Made by a program: the position numbers and the translations under genes. The notes beneath the pieces are model-generated. The model was not told where the DNA came from, made no database searches, and saw nothing but the letters and a program-made list of their open reading frames with translations. Positions 44,553 to 54,300 of a DNA stretch of 64,000 bases are shown in pieces (the stretch's first letter is position 1; each line of letters starts with the position of its first letter). This DNA is from Candidatus Sulfidibacterium hydrothermale (GTDB lineage Bacteria > Bacteroidota > Bacteroidia > Bacteroidales > F082), in assembly GCF_020149915.1 (NCBI RefSeq), contig NZ_CP083760.1, forward strand, positions 1 to 64,000, written 5' to 3'.

Positions 44553-46475
44553 ATGGTAAACAAGATTACAAGTTTGGCGGAGTACTTTCAAAAGTACAAA
44601 GAGAGCGTAGCCGATCCGGAAACTTTCTGGGCGGGAATAGCCGAAACCCATTATTGGCATAAAAAATGGGATCAGGTTGTTGAATGGAAGTTTGACGGGC
44701 CCGGCGCTCCGGATGTAAAATGGTTTGTCAATGCAAAATTGAATATTACCGAAAACATTTTTGAACGCAACCTGTTCATGCGTAAAGATCAGGTAGCCCT
44801 GATCTGGGAACCCAACGATCCCAACGAAAAAGAAATCAGACTAACGTATGGTGAATTATTTGATAAAGTAAAACAATTTGCAAACGCCCTGTTAAAAATG
44901 GGCGTAAAAAAGGGTGACCGTGTGGCGCTTTATCTTCCGATGGTTCCCGAACTGGCCATTGCCATGCTGGCTTGTGCCCGTATCGGAGCCATTCATTCCA
45001 TCATTTTTGCCGGATTTTCCGCCACCGCACTGGCCGACCGTATTATCGACGCAGAAGCTAAAATGGTAATTACCTCCGATGGTGGTTTCCGGGGCAACAA
45101 AACCATTCCGTTAAAAGAAATTACCGACGAAGCGCTGAAAAAATGTCCCACGGTGGAGCATGTGATTGTTCTGAAACGTACCGGAGAAAAAATTAACTGG
45201 ACGGAAGGGCGTGATGTATGGTGGCACGATGCCATTGAAGGTGTTAGTAGCGAAAACAAAGCCGAAATAATGGATGCTGAAGATGTGCTGTTCATTCTTT
45301 ATACTTCCGGTTCTACCGGAAAACCCAAAGGAGTGGTGCACACTACAGCCGGCTACATGATTTACACCGAATACACCTTTAAAAATGTATTTCAATACAG
45401 CGATGGCGACATGTACTGGTGTACCGCTGATATTGGCTGGGTTACCGGACACTCATACATTGTTTACGGTCCTTTGCTGGCCGGGGCAACTTCCATCATG
45501 TTCGAGGGAATCCCCACCTTTCCGGATGCCGGGCGTTTTTGGGACGTAGTGGATAAATACAAAGTCAATCAAATTTACACTGCTCCAACCGCGATCCGTG
45601 CACTGATGGCTCAGGGCGACGAATGGGTAACCAAACATGACTTAAGCTCTCTGAAAGTTTTAGGAACCGTAGGAGAACCTATTAACGAAGAAGCCTGGCG
45701 CTGGTATCATGATTTGGTAGGAAAAGGTCGCTGCCCCATTGTAGATACCTGGTGGCAAACGGAAACCGGCGGAATTCTAATTTCACCTTTGGCCGGATTA
45801 ACCCCTACAAAACCCTCCTTTGCCACCCTTCCGCTGCCAGGAGTACAACCCATCTTGGTGGATGCCGAAGGCAATGAACTGAAAGGAAACGGCGTAGAAG
45901 GAATTCTTTGTATCAAATATCCCTGGCCGGGAATGATCCGTACCACCTGGGGCGATCATGACCGCTGTCATCAGGTTTATTTTTCCACCTTCAAAGGCCT
46001 GTACCTTACCGGAGACGGAGCTAAACGCGACGAGGAAGGATACTACCGGATTATCGGGCGTATTGATGACGTCATCAATGTTTCCGGACACCGTATCGGA
46101 ACGGCTGAAGTGGAAGACGCCATCAATCAGCACCCCAAAGTGATTGAATCGGCCGTGGTGGGTTATCCGCACGAAATCAAAGGTTCGGGAATTTATGCTT
46201 ACGTCATTTGTTCCGAACTTACCGATGAGGAAAAAGAGACCATTGAAGATGAAATCAGGGCAACCGTTACAAAATTTATCGGGCCCATTGCCAAACCGGA
46301 TAAAATCCAAATTGTCAACGGATTACCAAAAACACGATCGGGAAAAATCATGCGCCGGATCTTACGTAAAATCGGAGAAGGCGATGCCACCAATCTGGGG
46401 GATACGTCCACATTATTGGATCCGGGCGTCGTTGAAGAGATCATTGCCGGTGCCAAAGTTGATGTCAAACGATAA
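44553..46475 (+). CDS. acs: AMP-forming acetyl-CoA synthetase
   Basis: A 640-residue acetate-CoA ligase. The adenylation P-loop YTSGSTGKPKGV lies near residues 250-261. EPINEEAWRWYHDLVGKGRCPIVDTWWQTETGGILISP near 375-412 is the acetyl-CoA synthetase signature. The C-terminal lysine K598, in PKTRSGKIMRRIL, is the residue acetylated by Pat in Salmonella (K609 there) and is intact here. The enzyme makes acetyl-CoA from acetate, ATP and CoA. Transcribed in the same direction as the pat-like and sirtuin genes but separated by a terminator and its own promoter region. Confidence 0.97.
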   Translation: MVNKITSLAEYFQKYKESVADPETFWAGIAETHYWHKKWDQVVEWKFDGPGAPDVKWFVNAKLNITENIFERNLFMRKDQVALIWEPNDPNEKEIRLTYGELFDKVKQFANALLKMGVKKGDRVALYLPMVPELAIAMLACARIGAIHSIIFAGFSATALADRIIDAEAKMVITSDGGFRGNKTIPLKEITDEALKKCPTVEHVIVLKRTGEKINWTEGRDVWWHDAIEGVSSENKAEIMDAEDVLFILYTSGSTGKPKGVVHTTAGYMIYTEYTFKNVFQYSDGDMYWCTADIGWVTGHSYIVYGPLLAGATSIMFEGIPTFPDAGRFWDVVDKYKVNQIYTAPTAIRALMAQGDEWVTKHDLSSLKVLGTVGEPINEEAWRWYHDLVGKGRCPIVDTWWQTETGGILISPLAGLTPTKPSFATLPLPGVQPILVDAEGNELKGNGVEGILCIKYPWPGMIRTTWGDHDRCHQVYFSTFKGLYLTGDGAKRDEEGYYRIIGRIDDVINVSGHRIGTAEVEDAINQHPKVIESAVVGYPHEIKGSGIYAYVICSELTDEEKETIEDEIRATVTKFIGPIAKPDKIQIVNGLPKTRSGKIMRRILRKIGEGDATNLGDTSTLLDPGVVEEIIAGAKVDVKR

Positions 46476-46527
46476 CATTTTCTCTTTTTACACTAAAAAG
46501 ACACTCTTTTTTCAAGCTTTAACCACG

Positions 46528-46559
46528 AAGTCCCGGAACATCCCGTTTCGGGACTTTTT
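46528..46559 (+). terminator. Terminator after acs
   Basis: AAGTCCCGG and CGGGACTT form a stem, followed by a T-run. Confidence 0.85.
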
Positions 46560-46580
46560 ATTTCCACCGCTTTTTTTTGT

Positions 46581-46588
46581 TACATTTG
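46581..46588 (+). promoter_or_regulatory. -7 element for the pat-like gene
   Basis: TACATTTG matches TAnnTTTG, 50 bases before the ATG. Confidence 0.6.
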
Positions 46589-46638
46589 TTTAGACTTGAA
46601 ACGGTTGCGAAACAAAATAATTTTTTAAACTCCTTAGC

Positions 46639-49326
46639 ATGGCTGTTCGTAAACTTGACTACATTTTCCGTCCCGGACGTATTGCCCTGATCGGTGTGAA
46701 CCACAACCCGAAAAGTATTGGAGGAATCACACTCCGGAATCTCATTGAAGCCGGATATCCGGGAGTTATTTATCCTGTGAATCCCCGTCGCGAGGCTGTC
46801 TTGGGTATCCCCTGTTATCCTTGTGTAAAAGATCTTCCCAAAACACCCGACCTGGCCGTTATCATGTCACCGGCAAAAGAAGTTCCGGATATCATTGACC
46901 AGTGCGGGAAAAAAGGTATTCACGGAATCATCATTATGTCGGCCGGATTTAAAGAGGCCGGCGAAGAGGGGAAAAAACTAGAAGAAGAATTAAAAAAACG
47001 GGCTTCCCGGTATCCTGAAATGCGAATTCTTGGCCCGAACAGCATGGGAGTGATTGTCCCCGGTTTTAATCTGAACATAAGTTTCTCCCGCAGCATGCCC
47101 CAAAAGGGCCGGATGGCTTTTATTTCGCAATCAGGAGCATTGGGAGCCGCTTTGCTCGACTGGGCTTCTGAAAACCATGTAGGATTCTCCTTTTTTGTTT
47201 CCATCGGCAATGCCATGGATGTTACTTTTGGCGACTTGATTGACTATTTCGGACAGGATATCAATACGTATTCCATCATTCTTTACGTAGAAACACTGGG
47301 TAATGCCCGCCGGTTTCTGTCGGCTGCCCGGGCTTTTGCCCGTAAAAAGCCCATCATTGTTTACAAATCGGGACGATTTCCCGAATCGGCTCAGGCCGCC
47401 ACTTCGCATACCGGAGCCATGGCTACAAAAGACACGGTTTGTGACGCTTTACTGCGCCGGGCCGGACTGGCACGGGTATATAACATGGAGAGTATTTTTG
47501 ATTTCAGCGATCTCGTCGGGAAAAAGAAAATCCCCAAAGGTTCCGGACTGGCCATCATCACCAATGCCGGCGGTCCCGGAGTGATGGCTACCGATGCATT
47601 AATTATGCAAGGAGGCCGTTTGGCCAGGCTTTCCGAAACAACCATCGAAAAGCTGAACAAACAACTTCCGCCCAACTGGTCACATAACAATCCGGTGGAT
47701 GTGCTGGGCGATGCCTCTCCCCTGCGTATTGCCAAAACGGTAGAAACCGTACTGGAAGATGAAAATGTTCATGCTATCCTGGTGATTATCACCCCGCAAG
47801 CTTTGACGGATCCTGATGCCACAGCCCGCAAGCTTATTGAAATTGCCGGAAAAACCACCAAACTCATCATGACCTCCTGGATGGGAGGAAAAATCATGCG
47901 CGACAGCCGTAATTTCCTGCGTGCTTCACAGCTTCCTTCTTACTTTACTCCCGAAAGGGCTATTCAGGCTTACATGACCCTGATACACTATGCCAACAAT
48001 TTGGAGATGCTGTTTGAAACCCCCAAAGAAGTTCCTGTTTCGTTCAGTTACGACCGTAACGCTCTCCGGGAAAAATATGCCCGCGAGATTTTTCCTAAAA
48101 ACCGGGTTTTATCGGAAAACGATTCAAAAATGTTGATTGCCGATTATGGCATCCCGGCTACCCATCCTCAACTGGCAAAAACCAAAGAAGAAGCCGTTGC
48201 CATTGCCCGCGAAAAAGGCTATCCGGTGGTGCTAAAAATTCAATCGCCCGATGTAACCCACAAGTCGGATGTCGGCGGGGTTTTGCTCAATATCACCAGC
48301 GATGAGATGTTGAAACTCGGGTTTAAACAGCTTCTTGAAAATGTCCGGAAAAAGCAACCTCATGCACGTATCGATGGCGTTACCGTTCAAAAAATGGCAG
48401 ACATTCAAAATGCCGTGGAACTCATTGTAGGTTTCAAAAAAGAAAAAATGTTCGGCACTGTAATGCTGGTCGGCTCCGGTGGTATTACAGCCGAATTGTT
48501 AAAAGACCAGCGACTTGATTTTCCACCGCTCAATGAACGCCTGGCCCGGCAAATGATTGAGTCATTAAAAATTTATCCGTTACTGAAAGGTTACCGCGGC
48601 AGCCCGCCGAAAAATATCGATAAATTGGTCGAAGTGCTTATCCGGCTTTCGTATCTCGCTGCCGATTACCCCGAGATCGAAGAACTGGATATCAACCCGT
48701 TGTTGGTTACGCCACAGGATGTCATTGCTTTGGACGCCCGCATCATCATCGACCCGGAAGAACAGGGAAAAGAAACCATCGATTACCGCCACCTGCTTAT
48801 GCGCCCGTATCCTGAAAGGCTGATCAAAAAAGCCCGGTTACGCGATGGAACAGAAGTCACACTCCGTCCCATAAAACCCGAAGATGAACCGTTATGGTTA
48901 GAAATGCTCGGGAACTGTTCCAAAGACTCTATTTATCACCGGTTCCGTTACGATTTTCAATACCAGTCGCATGAAATAGCCACGGAGTTTTGCTATATCG
49001 ATTACGACCGCGAAATGGCTATCGTAGCCGAAGTGGAAGAAAACGGAAAACGGATGATGATCGGAGAAGGCCGGCTGCTGGCTGATCCTGACCTGGAAAT
49101 GGCAGAGTATGCCATTATCATTGCCGACCAGTGGCAACGAAAAGACCTTGGATTTCTTTTAACCGAATATTGCTTAAAAATCGCCAAAGTTGCCGGCGTA
49201 AAACGGGTTGCCGCCGAAACCACTACCGACAACAAAGGCATGTTACGACTTTTCAAAAAACTGGGGTTCACCCTCATTTACAACGAAGATTCCACGGTGA
49301 CCATTTCAAAAGTATTACAACCGTAA
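46639..49326 (+). CDS. Acyl-CoA synthetase (NDP-forming)/GNAT acetyltransferase fusion, Pat-like
   Basis: An 895-residue protein. Residues 1-460 are the CoA-binding and ligase half of an NDP-forming acyl-CoA synthetase (RPGRIALIGVNHNPKSIGG; FISQSGALGAALLDW near 161). The phospho-His motif SHTGA contains His257. Residues 480-710 are the ATP-grasp subunit (PVVLKIQSPDVTHKSDVGGV). Residues 735-895 are a GNAT domain (RPIKPEDEPLWLEML, then the acetyl-CoA loop QRKDLGFLL). This is the architecture of the Pat/YfiQ protein acetyltransferases that switch off Acs. In many Pat proteins the synthetase half is regarded as inactive; here the His is present, so residual activity cannot be excluded. Confidence 0.88.
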   Translation: MAVRKLDYIFRPGRIALIGVNHNPKSIGGITLRNLIEAGYPGVIYPVNPRREAVLGIPCYPCVKDLPKTPDLAVIMSPAKEVPDIIDQCGKKGIHGIIIMSAGFKEAGEEGKKLEEELKKRASRYPEMRILGPNSMGVIVPGFNLNISFSRSMPQKGRMAFISQSGALGAALLDWASENHVGFSFFVSIGNAMDVTFGDLIDYFGQDINTYSIILYVETLGNARRFLSAARAFARKKPIIVYKSGRFPESAQAATSHTGAMATKDTVCDALLRRAGLARVYNMESIFDFSDLVGKKKIPKGSGLAIITNAGGPGVMATDALIMQGGRLARLSETTIEKLNKQLPPNWSHNNPVDVLGDASPLRIAKTVETVLEDENVHAILVIITPQALTDPDATARKLIEIAGKTTKLIMTSWMGGKIMRDSRNFLRASQLPSYFTPERAIQAYMTLIHYANNLEMLFETPKEVPVSFSYDRNALREKYAREIFPKNRVLSENDSKMLIADYGIPATHPQLAKTKEEAVAIAREKGYPVVLKIQSPDVTHKSDVGGVLLNITSDEMLKLGFKQLLENVRKKQPHARIDGVTVQKMADIQNAVELIVGFKKEKMFGTVMLVGSGGITAELLKDQRLDFPPLNERLARQMIESLKIYPLLKGYRGSPPKNIDKLVEVLIRLSYLAADYPEIEELDINPLLVTPQDVIALDARIIIDPEEQGKETIDYRHLLMRPYPERLIKKARLRDGTEVTLRPIKPEDEPLWLEMLGNCSKDSIYHRFRYDFQYQSHEIATEFCYIDYDREMAIVAEVEENGKRMMIGEGRLLADPDLEMAEYAIIIADQWQRKDLGFLLTEYCLKIAKVAGVKRVAAETTTDNKGMLRLFKKLGFTLIYNEDSTVTISKVLQP

Positions 49327-49336
49327 CCATCCGGCA

Positions 49337-50107
49337 TTGAAGATATTAAAAAACATACGAGCGGCTGCCGAAGCATTAAAAAAAGCAAAATATACGGTAG
49401 TTTTTACCGGAGCCGGCATTTCGGCCGAAAGCGGATTACCCACTTTTCGCGGCGAAGGCGGCATCTGGAAAGAAGTAGACCCTAACTATTTCAACATCGA
49501 CTTTTTTCTTAAAAAACCGGGGCTTACCTGGGAAATCATCAAAAAAGTTTTCTACGACCAGCTTATCAACGTAAAACCCAATCTGGCCCATCATATTCTT
49601 TCGATAATGGGACAACAGGGCATCATCCAGTCGGTAATCACCCAAAACATTGATCATTTACACCAGGAAGCCGGATGTAAAAAAGTAATTGAACTGCACG
49701 GCACCTACCGCCGGCTGATTTGTACGCGCTGTTCTACCGAATACGATTATACTTTTGCCGATTTAAACTACCTGCCGCCTACCTGCTTTGTTTGCCGGGG
49801 AGTACTAAAACCCGATTTTGTTTTTTTCAATGAGAAGCTTTCTCCAGAGGTAAAACGCCGGGCTTTTGACGAAGTAAAAAAAGCCGATGTCTTGTTGGTG
49901 ATCGGCACCCGTGCCGAGGTGTATCCGGCCAATACCCTGCCACAACTGGCCAAGGAACAAGGCGCCACCATCATCGAAATCAATTTAAACCCATCTCCTT
50001 TTACCGATCATTATACCGATATCTTTTTAAATATTGGTGCTGCGGAGGGGATGAAACAACTTTGCCGGTTGCTGATGTGTCAGGAAGAAACCCCGGCCGG
50101 AAAATAA
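49337..50107 (+). CDS. cobB: Sir2-family NAD-dependent protein deacylase
   Basis: A 256-residue sirtuin. The likely start is TTG at 49337; no ATG is available near the conserved N-terminus. GAGISAESGLPTFRG (25-39) binds NAD, QNIDHLH (103-109) is intact, and the catalytic His is His121. The zinc cysteines are C129, C132, C150 and C153. It removes acetyl groups from lysines using NAD. It begins 10 bases after the Pat-like gene and is presumably co-transcribed, so acetyltransferase and deacetylase are expressed together, near acs. CobB-like function is inferred from this context. Confidence 0.93.
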   Translation: MKILKNIRAAAEALKKAKYTVVFTGAGISAESGLPTFRGEGGIWKEVDPNYFNIDFFLKKPGLTWEIIKKVFYDQLINVKPNLAHHILSIMGQQGIIQSVITQNIDHLHQEAGCKKVIELHGTYRRLICTRCSTEYDYTFADLNYLPPTCFVCRGVLKPDFVFFNEKLSPEVKRRAFDEVKKADVLLVIGTRAEVYPANTLPQLAKEQGATIIEINLNPSPFTDHYTDIFLNIGAAEGMKQLCRLLMCQEETPAGK

Positions 50108-50110
50108 CCG

Positions 50111-50362
50111 CTACAACGGCTCTGCTTCGGAAGCCACCTTTTTTTCAAATGTTTCACGATCTAAAAATTCCGTATTCCCGCATATCGGACAATGACACAA
50201 ATAGCTAGTTTTCAAAGGAAGAACCGGCAGAAAAAACAAACTCAGAAACTGCTGTTGTTTTTCCAGAATCCAATAACTGTTGTTGTGGCACCGGAAACAG
50301 TATTTTTGTTGGGTGCAGCGGTATTGCGTTATTTTCGGATGACTGCCTGCAATGAAAATCAT
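50111..50362 (-). CDS. Small zinc-ribbon protein
   Basis: An 83-residue protein, not a shadow frame. It has the small zinc-ribbon pattern C-x-x-C (CFRCH, residues 22-26), then the conserved FLSLFFLPVLPLKTSYLC and a second CPICG near residue 60. The Phe-Phe-x-Pro-x-x-Pro core between the Cys pairs is the hallmark of a zinc-ribbon family common in Bacteroidota and Firmicutes. A TACTTTTG -7 element lies at 50398-50405 on the minus strand. It converges on the sirtuin. Function unknown. Confidence 0.75.
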   Translation of the reverse strand: MIFIAGSHPKITQYRCTQQKYCFRCHNNSYWILEKQQQFLSLFFLPVLPLKTSYLCHCPICGNTEFLDRETFEKKVASEAEPL

Positions 50363-50397
50363 GCCATAAAAATAAAAAATATTGCACGAACATTAGG

Positions 50398-50405
50398 CAA
50401 AAGTA
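50398..50405 (-). promoter_or_regulatory. -7 element for the zinc-ribbon gene
   Basis: The minus strand reads TACTTTTG (preceded by TA). It lies 36 bases upstream of the ATG, after the stop of the next gene. Confidence 0.5.
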
Positions 50406-50419
50406 TACGCTTGTGCTCC

Positions 50420-51151
50420 CTAACTTTCAATATAAAAATGCCAACCACAATACCATTCATCCGGATGTTTGTCCGGCGGACAGGCAATGACTTTGGTTTT
50501 TATCCGCGGGTCGATGGTTTCGGCAAAGGTGGTATATTCGATGATCCCGCCACTTTTGCAGGGATAATCCTGTAAACCTTTCCGCTTACGGGCTGCCTGC
50601 ACCCGGCATTCATTCATGTAAAAATCAATGCTGGTTGCTGTTTCGTTGGCAAACGACTGCACATTAACCGTACCGTACAGGCGGTAGGCCATGGCTTTTT
50701 TCAGTCCGGCAATACCGGCTTTTTCAGGGAGATTGAGTATCTTTTTGATCCGCAAAGCCTCATAAGGCGAAAAATGACTCCATGCGGCATCATTACATTT
50801 TTTGGCTAACGCCATGCCTTCCGAAAATTCCACCGCCTGAAACCACACGCCGTCGTTAGCCAGCCAGTTGACCGCCACTGCTTCTCGCAAAGCATCCACC
50901 TGTTCTTCACTCATGTCAAGCAATGCTTTCGGTAATCCGTCTTCCAACGCAAAACCGGCAGTTTTGGCCAGTCGTTTCATCTGGATGGCAAAACTCTTTT
51001 GCCAAGCCTCTTCCATAATATCCGCGGCCCGTTCTTTTCCAAAAGTTTCTACAACTTCATGATACCACATGCCGTAATGCACAAACATTCGCTGCAGAAA
51101 ATCAAATGTCAGTTTAATTTTCTCTTTTTTGTCAAGGTTTAACTTTTCCAT
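50420..51151 (-). CDS. Conserved cytosolic protein, DUF6125-like
   Basis: A 243-residue soluble protein without signal or spans. The C-terminal half has well-conserved-looking Cys and aromatic residues: FYMNECRVQAARKRKGLQDYPCKSGGIIEYTTFAETIDPRI, then IACPPDKHPDEWYCGWHF. I recall this pattern from DUF6125 family proteins, but that is tentative. The four cysteines could bind a metal. The function is unknown. Monocistronic with a TAGCTTTG -7 element on the minus strand at 51208-51215. Confidence 0.75.
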   Translation of the reverse strand: MEKLNLDKKEKIKLTFDFLQRMFVHYGMWYHEVVETFGKERAADIMEEAWQKSFAIQMKRLAKTAGFALEDGLPKALLDMSEEQVDALREAVAVNWLANDGVWFQAVEFSEGMALAKKCNDAAWSHFSPYEALRIKKILNLPEKAGIAGLKKAMAYRLYGTVNVQSFANETATSIDFYMNECRVQAARKRKGLQDYPCKSGGIIEYTTFAETIDPRIKTKVIACPPDKHPDEWYCGWHFYIES

Positions 51152-51207
51152 GTTCCCTTCAAATTTTGTTCTTCCGGCTTTTAAAAAAGCCGGAAATACG
51201 ATTTTTG

Positions 51208-51215
51208 CAAAGCTA
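51208..51215 (-). promoter_or_regulatory. -7 element for the DUF6125-like gene
   Basis: The minus strand reads TAGCTTTG, matching TAnnTTTG, 57 bases before the ATG. Confidence 0.5.
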
Positions 51216-51272
51216 CAATATTCGATGGGTTTCCGGTTTCCACATTTAGTAATACATTCGTACTGTATATAA

Positions 51273-51326
51273 AAAAAAGCCTCTTCTTTCAGGCCGGAAA
51301 AAACCTGAAAAAAGAGGCTTTTTTTG
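51273..51326 (-). terminator. Terminator of tricorn copy A
   Basis: On the minus strand AAAAAGCCTCTTTTTTCAGG pairs with CCTGAAAGAAGAGGCTTTTT. It is a long hairpin followed by T-run, directly downstream of the tricorn gene. Confidence 0.85.
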
Positions 51327-51340
51327 GTTTTTACAACCGG

Positions 51341-54300
51341 TTATTTTGTTTTTTTAGTCGTTTCTTTCAGCATCTCTTTCACCGCGGCTTTCAGTTGCGG
51401 ATCGTAACCGTTCAGAATCTGATTGTACGGAGAGGGAACTTTGATATCGGGTTCCAGCTCATGATTTTCCGTAAAATGTTTTTCGTTTACTCCCATGCTG
51501 GCTATCATCGGAATACCGAAAACCAGCGTCGGGTCAATCTGACGTTCCCACCAGACAACCGTACCGGTACCCGGAACGGGCATACCGATGAGTTTCCCTA
51601 TTTTCAACTCTTTGTAAACATACGGGAAAATAAACGCATCAGAATAGTTGCCCTGGTTGATCAGTACACAACTCGGTTTATCCCACCGGTTCATGGACTC
51701 GCCACCCGGAACCACATGACCCTGCGGGGCAAATTTCAAATAAAACTTCCCGGTAAGAAAAGTTACCAACTGATCGTGCAGCCAACCACCACCGTTAAAA
51801 CGGGTATCCACAATCAGTGCTTTTTTGTTAAAGTTTTTCCCCAGCACTTTGCCAAATACCGTACGGTAGCTTTGTTCGTCCATCGAATGTATGTGAACAT
51901 ATCCGATTTGTCCGTGCGACAGGCTGTCGGTCATTTTTTGCATGATATGATCCCACCGTTTGTATATAAGTGTATTCTCTTCCTGTGAAGAAATCGGTTG
52001 TATCACTTCGTCCCACGACTTTTTCGTAGCCGGGTCATAAAACGTCAGGCGTGTAAATTTCCCTGCTTTGTGGTTAAGCAGTTTGGCCCAGTCAAAATCA
52101 TTGGTGATTTGTACCCCATCAATCTTTTCTAGAATATCATTCGGTTTCACTTTGGCTTTGGCATTGTCCATGGGACCGCCGGTAATGATTACTTTCACAA
52201 TGAGGCCTTTCCCCCCTTTGGTTTCATCATAAAGCATGCCCAATGAAGCCGTACGGTCAGCATTTTCAAAATGCGGATCATAACGGCATCCGGTATGTGA
52301 AACGTTCAGTTCGCCAAGCAGTTCGCTCATCAAATCGGCAAAGTCGTAGTTATTATTGATGTTGGGCAAAAACTGTTTGTAAAATTTACCGTAGTAATTC
52401 CAGTCAACCCCCTGCAAGTTGGGATCGAAAAGCTTGTCTTTCACCTGACGCCAGGCATGATCGAAAATGTAAGCCCGGACGGCTACCGGATCCCATGTCA
52501 TATTAGTGTTAAAGTTTAATAACGAAAGGTTTCCACTCATAAGAGAGACTTTGCCGATCCGATTGCCGGCCAGAATAAAAATGTTTTCCCCGGCCCTGTC
52601 CATGGCCAGAGTTCCGCCACTGGGTGCACCGAGGTGTGCCAGTATTCTGGTTTTATGAGTTCGGGGGTCAGTTTCCCACAAATCATACCCTTTATCATAT
52701 TTGGCAAGGTAATACAGTTTTTCGCCGTCTTTCGACAAAACAAAATCGCTGAGTAATGATGAATTAATGGTCAACCGTTTGGTGCGGCTGTCCAGGTTTT
52801 TCAAATTCAGTTTCAGCGGTGTGTTTTTCGCTTTTTTGGCGGCATCTTGCTTTTGTTCTTCTTTCAGCAGGTCATAATCGTCTTTACTCAGGTTGTATCT
52901 GTCGAAAGCTTTTTGATCGAAAAACATGGCATACACATCGCTTTGTCCTTCATCGGTAAGGTTTCGCAAGCCTTCACGATCCGAGATCCAAACCATCATT
53001 TTTCCGCCCATACCCCATTGGGGCTGCTTATCTGAAAATCCGCTTTGTGTAAGATCGATACGTTTGCCGCTTCCATCGGCTTTTACCAAATCAATGTCAT
53101 TATGGAGAACAATTCCTTCGTTAGACTGGGCTAAAAGCCATTTACTGTCAGGCGACCAGGTAAAATACTGGTCTCCGTCAGAATAAGAATAATTCACCCC
53201 TTTGGGAATCACCGTAACGGATTTTTTCGTTTTCAGATCATAAACCTTCAGAATATTCCGGTTCTCGAGATAGGCAATTTTTTTGCCGTCCGGCGAATAA
53301 AGCGGTTGGAAATCATTTTGGGCGGTAGCAATAACCGGAATGTTTTTCACCACGGTAGAAGCATAAAAATAAGGTTCTTTTTTGTTGGCAATCTCCAATT
53401 TGTCAATGTTCCACGAACCATGATCTTCTACCGAATAAACAATCGAACGCCCATCCGGACTAAAATCAATCATCCGTTCCTGATAAGGGGTGTTGGTGAG
53501 CTGCTTGGTGGTATGACCATCGGCAGAAGTCACAAAAATATCGCCACGATATACAAAGGCTACCTCTTTTCCGTTGGGCGACACGCTCATCTCGCTGATC
53601 TGTTTATTGGAAACCGGAAGGGGTTTGGGTGTTTTCTCGGCAAAATCAGCCTGGATGTTAATGGCTACTTTCTGTGGCTGCTGACCGGGAACAAACGTAT
53701 AAATATTTCCGTCGTGGGTAAAACACAAAACGCCGGTTTGGGCACGGCTCAGTCCGCGAACCGGATTCTTTTTGTAAAAGGTCAACTGTTTCGGCTGGCT
53801 GGGATGGGCAAGCGAAGCTTTAAAAACGTTTAAATCATTGCTGTTCTGCTCGCTCAGGTAATAATAATTCCCGTCTTTTCCCCAAACCGGCTCAAGATCA
53901 TTCCCGTTAAAATGCGTCAGTTTAGTGTATTTGTTGGTTTTGAAATTGTAGGTCCAGATATCACGGGTTACTGAAGCACGTTCGTGTTTACGCTGTGCAT
54001 TTTCATAACTTTTCCGGTCCTGGAAAATAATTTCGTTGCCGTTTTTGTTGAACCGGGCATATTCAGTTCCGGCCGAATTAATCATCACAGAACGCCCGCC
54101 TTTCACAGGAACACGATACAACTTCATAAATAATCCGGGAACCGGAAACCGAACAGAAGTATAAATATCATTCCGGGCGGTACCGAAAACAATGTATTTG
54201 TCATCAGGCGTAAAATCCGACGGAATATCCGGCGCCGAATTACAGGTCAATCTTGTAGCAGCACCTCCCCGCGAAGGCATTACGTACACATCAAAATTAC

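Noticed and set aside
44351-44662. 103-codon frame upstream of acs
   Set aside because: It overlaps the acs start in another frame. Composition is leader-like and the C-terminal half is a frame shadow of acs.
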